64,000 nt of DNA, taken from Micromonospora humi (GTDB lineage Bacteria > Actinomycetota > Actinomycetes > Mycobacteriales > Micromonosporaceae). Below the pieces are notes generated by a model. The model was given only the letters and a program-made list of their open reading frames with translations. It was not told the origin of the DNA and searched no databases. The stretch is from positions 124,001 to 188,000 of the forward strand of contig NZ_FMDM01000003.1 in assembly GCF_900090105.1 (NCBI RefSeq), given 5' to 3'. Positions 7,094 to 14,433 of this stretch are shown in pieces. Within the stretch, counting starts at the first letter, position 1, and every line of letters starts with the position of its first letter. Made by a program: the position numbers and the translations under genes.

Positions 7094-8239
7094 ATGACCG
7101 AAGGCACCGGACTGACCATCGGCGTGCTCGGGTCGTACGGCGGTCGCAACCTCGGCGACGAGGCGATCCTCACGGGTCTCCTGGCCGACCTGCGCCAGCA
7201 CGAGCCGAACGCCCGGATCATCGTGTTCTCCCGCAACCCGGCACACACCGCGCTGGCCCACCCCGACGTCGAGGCGGTGCCGTGGGAGGGCGTCAGCCGG
7301 GTCGACTCGTCCCAGGTGCTCAACCAGCTCGACCTGCTCGTCCTCGGCGGCGGCGGGATCCTCTACGACAAGGAGGCCCGGCGCTACCTCCGGGTGGTCC
7401 GGGTCGCCCAGGAGCGGGGCCTGCCGCTGCTGACCTACGCGGTCGGGGTGGGCCCGCTCACCGACGGGGTGGACACCGGCATGGTCCGCGAGACGCTCGC
7501 GCAGGCCGTCGAGGTGACCGTCCGCGACCAGGAGTCCCGGATGGTGCTGGAGGAGGCCGGCCTGGTCAACCCGATCACCGTCACCGGAGATCCGGCGTTC
7601 CTGCTGGAGCCGGAGGAGTTCCCCGCGCAGTGGCTGCGCGAGGAGGGCGTACCGGCCGGCTCCCGGCTGGTCGGGCTGAGCGTGCGCGAGCCGGGCCGGG
7701 CCGCGGAACGCCTCGACGTCGACGGCTACCACCGGCTGCTCGCCCAGATCGGTGACTTCCTGGTGCACCGCATCGACGCGCACGTGCTCTTCGTGCCGAT
7801 GGAGCGCGACGACATCCGGCACTCGCACGGCGTGCTGTCCCACATGATCGCCGCCGACCGGGGCCGGATCCTGCACGGCGACTACCGCCCGGCGCAGATC
7901 CTCGGCCTGATGCGCCACTTCGACCTCGCGGTCGGCATGCGACTGCACTTCCTGATCTTCGCCGCCATGATGAACACGCCGTTCCTGCCGCTGCCGTACG
8001 CCGGCAAGGTCTTCGACCTGGCCCAGCGGCTCGGCGTGCCGGCGCTGCGCGGCATGGAGCGGGAGGTGGAGGGCCCGCTGCTGGCCGAGGTGGACCGGCT
8101 GTGGGACGAACGGGCGGCCCGGGCCGACGAGACCGCCCGCCGGGTGGCCGAGGTCTGCGACCAGGCGCGCGGCACCTCGCAGGTGACCCGCAGCGTGTTG
8201 GACAGCATCCGGGCCCGGGCGTTGACCCCGGCGGCGTGA
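7094..8239 (+). CDS. Polysaccharide pyruvyl transferase family protein
   Basis: This is a 381-residue protein of the CsaB/WcaK pyruvyltransferase family. It has the N-terminal GVLGSYGGRNLGDEAIL, the acidic loop LVLGGGGILYD, and the C-terminal VGMRLHFLIFAAMMNTPFLPLPYAGKV signature. Family members transfer a pyruvyl group from phosphoenolpyruvate to sugars as a ketal on envelope glycans. GGAAGGAG lies 9 bases before the ATG, giving a secure start. No glycan operon is adjacent, so the acceptor is unknown; it stands alone between tetR and a short gene on the opposite strand. Confidence 0.88.
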   Translation: MTEGTGLTIGVLGSYGGRNLGDEAILTGLLADLRQHEPNARIIVFSRNPAHTALAHPDVEAVPWEGVSRVDSSQVLNQLDLLVLGGGGILYDKEARRYLRVVRVAQERGLPLLTYAVGVGPLTDGVDTGMVRETLAQAVEVTVRDQESRMVLEEAGLVNPITVTGDPAFLLEPEEFPAQWLREEGVPAGSRLVGLSVREPGRAAERLDVDGYHRLLAQIGDFLVHRIDAHVLFVPMERDDIRHSHGVLSHMIAADRGRILHGDYRPAQILGLMRHFDLAVGMRLHFLIFAAMMNTPFLPLPYAGKVFDLAQRLGVPALRGMEREVEGPLLAEVDRLWDERAARADETARRVAEVCDQARGTSQVTRSVLDSIRARALTPAA

Positions 8240-8249
8240 GCCGGCGCGG

Positions 8250-8456
8250 TCAGACCGCCGGCCCGCGCCAGGTGTAGACCCACTCGTGGTCCGGCCGGTC
8301 ACCCGACTCCAGCTCGTAGATCTCCGCCTCCGCCAGACCGCCCGGCCCGAGGTGGTGGTGGGTCAGCGGCGGGCGGCCGTTGCTGTCCAGCTCGACCGTG
8401 ACGCTGTCACCGTCGGCCGCGCCCCCGACCAGGGGGATCTGCACCGTGGAAGCCAT
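8250..8456 (-). CDS. Conserved small hypothetical protein
   Basis: This is a 68-residue protein starting MASTVQIPLVGGAADGDSVTVEL and ending HEWVYTWRGPAV. It has no signal or membrane segment and an alternation of short beta-like segments with a central HHH. The aromatic, well-ordered C-terminus makes it look like a real coding region. It converges with the pyruvyltransferase gene with only 10 bases between the stops. No function recognised. Confidence 0.6.
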   Translation of the reverse strand: MASTVQIPLVGGAADGDSVTVELDSNGRPPLTHHHLGPGGLAEAEIYELESGDRPDHEWVYTWRGPAV

Positions 8457-8521
8457 GCGCCCATCCTGCACCGGCCGGCCGGCGCGCGCAGCGGATAGCG
8501 GGGCGGCGGGCCCGCCGGTGG

Positions 8522-9382
8522 TCAGACCCGGGGGAGCAGCCCGTCCGGATACTCCATCCCGTCGTGGGTGCACGCGGTGGCGGCCACCCGGGCGGCGTAC
8601 CGGGCCGCGTCCGGCGGGGCGGCGCCGCGCAGCCGGGCGGCGACCAGGCCGGCGGCGAACGCGTCCCCGGCGCCGTTGGTGTCCACCACCGGTGCCGGCG
8701 GGGTGGCCGCGGGCACGTGCGCCGGCGGCGCGTCCGGGGTGTGCAGCGTCGCGCCGGCCGCCCCGCCGGTGACCAGCACCGTGCGCGGCGCCAGCGCGGC
8801 AGCCGCCTCGCCGGCCCGCTCGCCCAGCAGCACATCGCTGACGAACACCAGGTCGGCGGCCTCGGCGAACGGGCGGTGGTAGTCGTTCTCGCCGTCCCAG
8901 TCGTGCAGGTCCGTGGAGAGCGACGCCGCGCCCCGCAGCACCGACAGCGCGTCCCGGGCCCAGTCCATGATCGAGACGTGCACGTGGGAGGCCTCGGCGA
9001 CCAGCGCGGCCAGCTCGGCGTCGGCGAACGGCGCCGGGCCGGACCAGGGCCGGGGATCGTAGAGCGACATCCGGCGACCGGCCGGGTCGACCAGGTTCAC
9101 CGAGCGCCGGGTGCCGGCCGGCGCGTCGACCAGCACGGTCCGCACCGAGGTACGCGCCAGCGCCGCCCGCACCACGTCGCCGGCCGGGTCGGCGCCGAGC
9201 ACGTCGACGAGCGTCACCCGCAGGCCGAGCGCGTGCGCGGCCAGCGCCACCCCGGCGCCGGTGTTGCCGATCCGCAGCTCGACCGGGGGCACGGTCAGCG
9301 AGTCGGCGGCGGGCAACGGCAGCGCGGGCACCCGGGCGCGGACGTCCACGCCCAGCCCGCCGATCACGAGAAGGTCGACCAT
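8522..9382 (-). CDS. PfkB-family carbohydrate kinase
   Basis: The 286-residue ribokinase-fold protein opens with LLVIGGLGVDVRARVPALP, has the glycine-rich ELRIGNTGAGVALAAHALG, and carries the PfkB signature DTNGAGDAFAAGL at about residues 234-246, whose Asp is the catalytic base. It should phosphorylate a sugar or nucleoside with ATP in the cytosol. At 286 residues it is slightly short but complete. It is divergent from the SNF2 helicase, with 64 bases between starts. The substrate cannot be assigned. Confidence 0.88.
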   Translation of the reverse strand: MVDLLVIGGLGVDVRARVPALPLPAADSLTVPPVELRIGNTGAGVALAAHALGLRVTLVDVLGADPAGDVVRAALARTSVRTVLVDAPAGTRRSVNLVDPAGRRMSLYDPRPWSGPAPFADAELAALVAEASHVHVSIMDWARDALSVLRGAASLSTDLHDWDGENDYHRPFAEAADLVFVSDVLLGERAGEAAAALAPRTVLVTGGAAGATLHTPDAPPAHVPAATPPAPVVDTNGAGDAFAAGLVAARLRGAAPPDAARYAARVAATACTHDGMEYPDGLLPRV

Positions 9383-9446
9383 GGCGCCGACGATAACCGC
9401 GCCCGGCCGCCTATCCTGGCCCCGGGCGTCGTCGAGGGGGAACTGC

Positions 9447-12400
9447 GTGCTGGTCATCCACGGGCTGTGGCTGCCCGGCGCCGGGCTCGCGCTGTGGGCC
9501 GAGGACGGCACGCTACCGGCCCGCGCCCCGCGCCGGCCCGGCCGCGCCCCGCGGGAACGGCCGCACCCGTTCGCCGCCGACCACGCCACGCTGGCCGCCG
9601 CGCTCGACGGGACACCGGGCGAGCCGATCTCCGTCCTGCTCGGCCTGCCCACCCGGGCCGGCTCGCCGGTGGAGTCCCCGGAACTGGTCCGGGCCACCGT
9701 CGAGGAGCCGGTCCGTGGTCCGGTCACCCGCGCCGGCTGGCGGGTCCCCGCCCTGGCGTACGCCCCGGACGACGCGTGCGCGCTGCTGCGCGCCGCCCTG
9801 CCGGACCCGGTCGGGGCGAGCCTGCGGCACCTGGCCGAGCTCGCCGGCTTCGCCGCCGACCTGGTCGCGCGTGGCCGCCTCCTCCCGAGTGTTGAGGAGG
9901 GGCCCCCGGTTAACGCCTCCGGTAGAGAAGGGGCCCCTTCTCACCGCGTCGCCCGAACGGGGCGCGGGGTGCGGGCGGTGGACGACTCCGACGTGACGAC
10001 CGCGCGGGCGCTCTGGCTGCCGCTGCTCACCGGCACCGACGCGGCCTGGGCCCGGGACCTGGCGTCGGCGCTGCCCCCGGCGGCCCGCGCCGCGCGGGCG
10101 TGGCAACCGGCGCCTTCGGGTGCGTCTGTGGACGCCCGGACGACCACAGACGCACCTGTTGCGGTGGACGGCCGATCGGCGGCTACCGCGCCGCCGGCCG
10201 GGACGGCCGGAGGGCTCCCGGTGACCGGCGGGACCGACCCGAGCGGCCGGCCCGCCGGGGCGTTCGGACGCAGCGGGCGGGCCGGGGACGTCGGGCCGGG
10301 GGATCTCCTGGCGGACGCGCTCGACGCGCTGGTCGACGCCGCCGCCCGGGTGGCGCTGGCGGACACCCGGCTGCACCGGGGGATGCGCCCCGGCGGCCCG
10401 GTGCCGCGCTGGCTGGCCGCGCTCACCGGCCCGGAGCGCGAGTTCCCCGCCGAGCCGGCCGCGCTGGCGACGCTGCGCGCCGCGCTGGACGCCTGGCAGC
10501 GCGACGCCGCCGGCGGGGCGGTACGGGCCACGTTCCGCCTGGTCGAACCGCCCACCGACCCGGTCGCCGAGCTGGTCGACGGCGGCACCTGGCAGGTGGA
10601 GTTCGGGCTGCACCCGGCCGACGAGCCGGGGCTGGTGGTCGACGCCGGGCACATCTGGCAGCGGCCCGCGCCGGCGCTCGCCGCGCGCGGCGTCGACCCG
10701 CAGGAGACGCTGCTGGCCGAGCTGGGCCGGGCCAGCCGGCTCTGGCCCGAGGTGGAGGCGGCCCTGCGTACCGCCGCGCCCGAGGGGATGGAGCTGGACG
10801 CCGAGGGCGCGCACCGGTTCCTGCGCGAGGGGGCGCCGGTGCTGCACGCGGCCGGCTTCGGCGTGCTGCTGCCGTCCTGGTGGCGGCGTTCCTCGTCGCG
10901 CCTGGGCGCCAGGTTGCGGGCCCGCAGCCGCACCGCGCCGGGGGCGGTCGCCACCGCGGCGGGCGGGTTGGGGCTGGACGCGCTCGTCGACTACCGCTGG
11001 GAGGTGGCCCTCGGCGACCAGCCGCTGACCGCCGAGGAGTTGGCCTCGCTCGCCGACCTGAAGTCGCCGCTGGTGCGACTGCGCGGGCGGTGGGTCGAGC
11101 TGGACCCGCAACGCCTGGAGGCCGGGCTGCGGCTGCTCCGGTCCTCGGGCGAGCTGACCGTGGCCGACCTGCTGCGGATGGGGCTCTCCGGGGAGGAACG
11201 CGGCGGCGAGCTGCCGGTGCTGGACGTGGTCGCCGACGGCGCGTTGGGTGAGCTGCTGGCCGGCGAGGCGGAGCGGCGGCTCACCCCGGCCGACCCGCCG
11301 CCGGGCTTCGTCGGGACGCTGCGGCCGTACCAGCGGCGCGGGCTGGCCTGGCTGGCCTTCCTCCAGTCGCTCGGGCTGGGCGGGATCCTCGCCGACGACA
11401 TGGGGCTGGGCAAGACCGTGCAGCTGCTCGCGCTGCTCGCCGGCGACCCGCCGGAGGCCGGGCCCACCCTGCTGGTCTGTCCGATGTCGCTGGTCGGCAA
11501 CTGGCAGCGGGAGGCCGCCACGTTCGCGCCCGACCTGCGCGTACACGTGCACCACGGCGCCGAGCGCGCGCGGGGCGAGGGGTTCGCCGCGGCCGTGCGC
11601 GCGGCGGACCTGGTGGTGACCACCTACTCGGTGGCCGCGCGCGACGCGTTCGAGCTGGCCGGCGTCGACTGGCACCGGGTGGTGGTGGACGAGGCGCAGG
11701 CGATCAAGAACGCCGCGACCAGGCAGGCCGAGGCGGTCCGGTCGCTGCCCGCGCGGCACCGGGTCGCGGTCACCGGTACGCCGGTGGAGAACCGCCTCGC
11801 CGACCTCTGGTCGATCATGCAGTTCGCCAATCCGGGGCTGCTCGGACCGGCCGCGGTGTTCCGCAAGCGGTTCGCCGAGCCGATCGAGCGGCACGGCGAC
11901 GCCGAGGTGGCCGAGCGGTTGCGCCGGATCACCGGCCCGTTCGTGCTGCGCCGGCTCAAGACCGACCCGTCGATCATCACCGACCTGCCGGAGAAGCTGG
12001 AGATGGAGGTGCTCTGCAACCTCACCGCCGAGCAGGCCGCCCTCTACCGGGCCGTGGTCGACGACATGATGGCGAAGATCGAGTCCAGCGACGGGATCGA
12101 ACGCCGGGGGCTGGTGCTGGCCACCATGACCCGGCTCAAGCAGGTCTGCAACCACCCGGCCCAGCTGCTGCACGACGGCTCCGCGCTGGCCGGCCGCTCG
12201 GGCAAGCTGGAACGCCTCGACGAGATCGTCGACGAGGTGCTCGCGGCGGGGGAGAAGGCGCTGCTGTTCACCCAGTACGCCGAGTTCGGCGGGATGCTGC
12301 GCGGGCACCTGTCGGCGCGTACCGGCCGGGAGGTGCTGCTGTTGCACGGCGGCGTCGGCAAGGCCGACCGGGACGCCATGGTGGCCCGGTTCCAGACCCC

Positions 12401-12737
12401 GGACGGGCCGCCGCTGTTCGTGCTCTCGCTCAAGGCCGGTGGTACCGGGCTCACCCTCACCGCGGCCAACCACGTGGTGCACGTGGACCGCTGGTGGAAC
12501 CCGGCCGTCGAGGACCAGGCCACCGACCGGGCGTTCCGCATCGGGCAGCGCCGGCGGGTGCAGGTACGCAAGTTCGTCTGCGCCGGCACCGTGGAGGAGA
12601 AGGTGGCCGCGATGATCGCCGACAAGCGGAGCCTGGCCCGGTCGGTGGTGGGCAGCGGGGAGCAGTGGGTGACCGAGCTGTCCACCGACACGCTGCGCGA
12701 ACTGTTCACGCTGGAGGCCGGGGCGGTGGTCGAGTGA
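9447..12737 (+). CDS. SWI2/SNF2-family DEAD/DEAH-box helicase
   Basis: This is a 1,096-residue ATP-dependent DNA translocase. The N-terminal ~600 residues are the SNF2-associated region of bacterial homologues. The motor has motif I GILADDMGLGKTVQLL at about residue 645, motif II DEAQ (VVVDEAQAIKNAAT) at about 747, motif III VTGTPVENRLADLWSIM, and the C-terminal helicase half with LFTQYAEFGGML, LKAGGTGLTLT and RWWNPAVEDQATDRAFRIGQ. The GTG at 9447 with an upstream GAGGGGG is used. Its stop overlaps the SWIM gene start (GTGA), so they form one operon. The N-terminal linker carries two palindromic insertions (9891-9943 and 10119-10156) that keep the frame. It probably remodels DNA-protein complexes in repair or transcription. 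Confidence 0.93.
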   Translation: MLVIHGLWLPGAGLALWAEDGTLPARAPRRPGRAPRERPHPFAADHATLAAALDGTPGEPISVLLGLPTRAGSPVESPELVRATVEEPVRGPVTRAGWRVPALAYAPDDACALLRAALPDPVGASLRHLAELAGFAADLVARGRLLPSVEEGPPVNASGREGAPSHRVARTGRGVRAVDDSDVTTARALWLPLLTGTDAAWARDLASALPPAARAARAWQPAPSGASVDARTTTDAPVAVDGRSAATAPPAGTAGGLPVTGGTDPSGRPAGAFGRSGRAGDVGPGDLLADALDALVDAAARVALADTRLHRGMRPGGPVPRWLAALTGPEREFPAEPAALATLRAALDAWQRDAAGGAVRATFRLVEPPTDPVAELVDGGTWQVEFGLHPADEPGLVVDAGHIWQRPAPALAARGVDPQETLLAELGRASRLWPEVEAALRTAAPEGMELDAEGAHRFLREGAPVLHAAGFGVLLPSWWRRSSSRLGARLRARSRTAPGAVATAAGGLGLDALVDYRWEVALGDQPLTAEELASLADLKSPLVRLRGRWVELDPQRLEAGLRLLRSSGELTVADLLRMGLSGEERGGELPVLDVVADGALGELLAGEAERRLTPADPPPGFVGTLRPYQRRGLAWLAFLQSLGLGGILADDMGLGKTVQLLALLAGDPPEAGPTLLVCPMSLVGNWQREAATFAPDLRVHVHHGAERARGEGFAAAVRAADLVVTTYSVAARDAFELAGVDWHRVVVDEAQAIKNAATRQAEAVRSLPARHRVAVTGTPVENRLADLWSIMQFANPGLLGPAAVFRKRFAEPIERHGDAEVAERLRRITGPFVLRRLKTDPSIITDLPEKLEMEVLCNLTAEQAALYRAVVDDMMAKIESSDGIERRGLVLATMTRLKQVCNHPAQLLHDGSALAGRSGKLERLDEIVDEVLAAGEKALLFTQYAEFGGMLRGHLSARTGREVLLLHGGVGKADRDAMVARFQTPDGPPLFVLSLKAGGTGLTLTAANHVVHVDRWWNPAVEDQATDRAFRIGQRRRVQVRKFVCAGTVEEKVAAMIADKRSLARSVVGSGEQWVTELSTDTLRELFTLEAGAVVE
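9891..9943. repeat. GGGGCCCC double-palindrome repeat (copy 2), inside the SNF2 coding sequence
   Basis: This copy is in reverse orientation relative to copy 1 (linker GGTTAACGCCTCCGGTAGAG between GGGGCCCC cores). It is translated as about residues 149-165 of the helicase, reading VEEGPPVNASGREGAPS, so it adds a short flexible peptide without a stop. It is the only one of the seven copies in the window inside an intact gene. Confidence 0.85.
10119..10156. repeat. Perfect 13-base inverted repeat inside the SNF2 coding sequence
   Basis: Arms GGTGCGTCTGTGG (10119-10131) and its complement (10144-10156) enclose 12 bases. It is translated in frame within a low-complexity Ala/Thr/Pro linker. Unlike copy 2 it lacks GGGGCCCC, so it is a different element or a chance hairpin. 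Confidence 0.6.
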
Positions 12738-13669
12738 GCCCGAGCTTCGACGACTACGGGCCGCCGCGTCGGGTCGAGGGCGGGCTGCGGGCCCGCAGCA
12801 CCCGGGGCGCGATCGGGCGGTCCTGGTGGTCCCGACGCTTCCTGGAGGTGCTGGAGTCGTTCGCGCTCGGCTCCCGGCTCACCCGCGGCCGGGCGTACGC
12901 GCGGCGGGGGCAGGTGCTCCGGCTGGACGTCTCACCCGGTCTGGTCACCGCCGAGGTGCAGGGCTCCCGGCCCCAGCCGTACCCGGTGCGGATCGGGCTG
13001 GCCGCGTACCCGGAAGGGGTGTGGCGGCGGATCGAGGCGGAGCTGGCCGGGCAGGCGTTCTTCAGCGCCCGGCTGCTCGCCGGTGACCTGCCGGCGGAGC
13101 TGGAGGAGTTGTTCGCCGCGGCGGGCGCGCCGCTGTTCCCGACCGAGGTCGGGGAGTTGGCGCAGCGGTGCGGCTGCCCCGACTTCGCGGTGCCGTGCAA
13201 GCATCTGGCGGCCACGTTCTACCTGCTCGCCGAGGCGTTCGACGCCGACCCGTTCCAGTTGTTGCACTGGCGTGGCCGGGCCCGGGGCGACCTGCTCGCC
13301 CGGCTTCGTGCGCTGCGCGGCACCCGATCCGGCGGCGCGGCGGCGCCGAGCGCCGCCGGGGCCCACGGGACCACGTCGGCGGGGCAGACGGACGCGGCGG
13401 GGCCGGCGGGCCCGCCGGTCGGCACGCCGGTGCCGGTGCTCGGCGCCGCGCGGGCGCTGGCCGGGATGCCCGCGGTCGATCCGGCCGAGGAACTGGACCG
13501 GTTCTGGCTCTCGCCGGTGGCGCTGCCGGACCGACCGCCCACCCTGGACACCGGCCCGGAGCTGCTGCTGCGGCAGCTCGGTCCGCCCGACCCGGAGCTC
13601 GGCGGTCCGGGCCTGGCCGAGCGGCTCCGCCGCGCGTACCGGGCCTTCGGCGAGACGCCGAACGGTTAA
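12734..13669 (+). CDS. SWIM zinc-finger domain protein
   Basis: The 311-residue protein carries a SWIM zinc finger, CGCPDFAVPCKHLAATFYLL, at about residues 145-165, matching CxCx(n)CxH. The N-terminus (WWSRRFLEVLESFALGSRLTRGRAYARRGQVLRLDV) is the conserved companion region, and residues 205-240 are an Ala/Gly/Thr linker. SWIM fingers bind DNA or proteins. It is translationally coupled to the SNF2 helicase by a GTGA overlap, a pairing common in actinobacteria, so the two probably work as a complex. Its TAA stop lies inside the GGGGCCCC repeat at 13665. Confidence 0.9.
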   Translation: MSPSFDDYGPPRRVEGGLRARSTRGAIGRSWWSRRFLEVLESFALGSRLTRGRAYARRGQVLRLDVSPGLVTAEVQGSRPQPYPVRIGLAAYPEGVWRRIEAELAGQAFFSARLLAGDLPAELEELFAAAGAPLFPTEVGELAQRCGCPDFAVPCKHLAATFYLLAEAFDADPFQLLHWRGRARGDLLARLRALRGTRSGGAAAPSAAGAHGTTSAGQTDAAGPAGPPVGTPVPVLGAARALAGMPAVDPAEELDRFWLSPVALPDRPPTLDTGPELLLRQLGPPDPELGGPGLAERLRRAYRAFGETPNG

Positions 13670-13717
13670 GAGGGGGCCCCGCCTCTACCGGAGGCGTTAA
13701 GAAGGGGCCCTTCCTTA
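13665..13717. repeat. GGGGCCCC double-palindrome repeat (copy 3)
   Basis: Two GGGGCCC(C) palindromes are joined by GCCTCTACCGGAGGCGTTAA. It lies between the convergent SWIM and DUF3040 genes and contains the SWIM gene stop codon (GGTTAAG). Position and symmetry suit a bidirectional terminator. Confidence 0.85.
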
Positions 13718-13721
13718 CGCC

Positions 13722-13979
13722 TCACAGGAGGCGGCGGCGGAAGCGCCACATCACTGCGGCGTTGGCGACCAGCACCATGGCGCAGATCGCCCCGGCCAAC
13801 CGCCCGGCCAGCACGGTCATCGCCGGCAGCGACGCCCACAGCACGATCGTCATCAGCATCATGTACCGGCCCCGGCGGCCCTTGAGCCGGCTGTCCAACC
13901 GGGCGAAGAACCGCGGATCGCTCTCCCGCAGCTGGCGGGTGATCTGTTCGAACCTGCGCTGATCCTCTTGGCTGAGCAT
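13722..13979 (-). CDS. DUF3040 family small membrane protein
   Basis: This is an 85-residue protein starting MLSQEDQRRFEQITRQLRESDPRFFARLDS, the recognisable DUF3040 N-terminus, followed by two membrane helices (about residues 35-55 and 58-76) and a short basic tail WRFRRRLL. DUF3040 proteins are widespread in actinobacteria and have no established function. The ATG at 13979 is chosen over an upstream extension because the family motif starts here. It converges on the SNF2-SWIM operon across the GGGGCCCC repeat. Confidence 0.85.
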   Translation of the reverse strand: MLSQEDQRRFEQITRQLRESDPRFFARLDSRLKGRRGRYMMLMTIVLWASLPAMTVLAGRLAGAICAMVLVANAAVMWRFRRRLL

Positions 13980-14433
13980 GGCGGTGTGCCTTCCCCTCAC
14001 GGCTTCAGCGGTTCGGCGGCATACCCGGATCTCCGGTGGGTCACGCGCCGCCGCTGCTGCTTGTTTCGCCGGCTCGGGCAGTCGTGCACGCACCGCGCGG
14101 ACACCTCAGCGCAGGCTTATCCGTACCTTAAGTTTCCCTGTTGTCGTGAACGGGCCCGGCGACGGCTCGGCGGGTCGAAACCTCGCGTCCGGTCGGTTCG
14201 CGCCCGGGTCGGCCCTGCTCCGGACGGGGGTGGGCCCGGCCGGCGCCGGTCGGCGCCTTGCCGTGGGCATGAGCACCGTCTTAAGTGCGCGTGGGCGCGC
14301 TTCCGGCCCGCCTTGAGCTGCGGCGGAGGCCTGGCTACTTTCCCGTAGCAACTCTCCGGCAACCGTCGCCGCCCCTCCCACCCAACCCCCGGGTGGCAGG
14401 CGTGCCGGCGCTCGAAGAAAACGGGATAGGTAC
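13980..14433 (+). other. Gene-free region, leader of the DUF1800 operon
   Basis: No convincing coding sequence lies in these 454 bases. CTTAAG occurs twice (near 14127 and 14280). Close to the operon start there is a foldable segment: GGAG (14325-14328), GCTAC (14334-14338), loop TTTCCC, GTAGC (14345-14349), CTCC (14354-14357), followed by CGGCAACC. This nested stem could be a structured 5' leader, but I cannot match it to a named riboswitch. GAAGAAAACGGGATAG just before the ATG at 14434 is a weak ribosome-binding region. Confidence 0.4.

Noticed and set aside
9513..12482. Long open frame antisense to the SNF2 helicase
   Set aside because: High-GC shadow; product is rich in Gln/Arg/Gly without domains.
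14320..14400. Leader resembling a known riboswitch (SAM or c-di-AMP)
   Set aside because: GGCAACC and a stem are present but the conserved cores of those riboswitches could not be matched.
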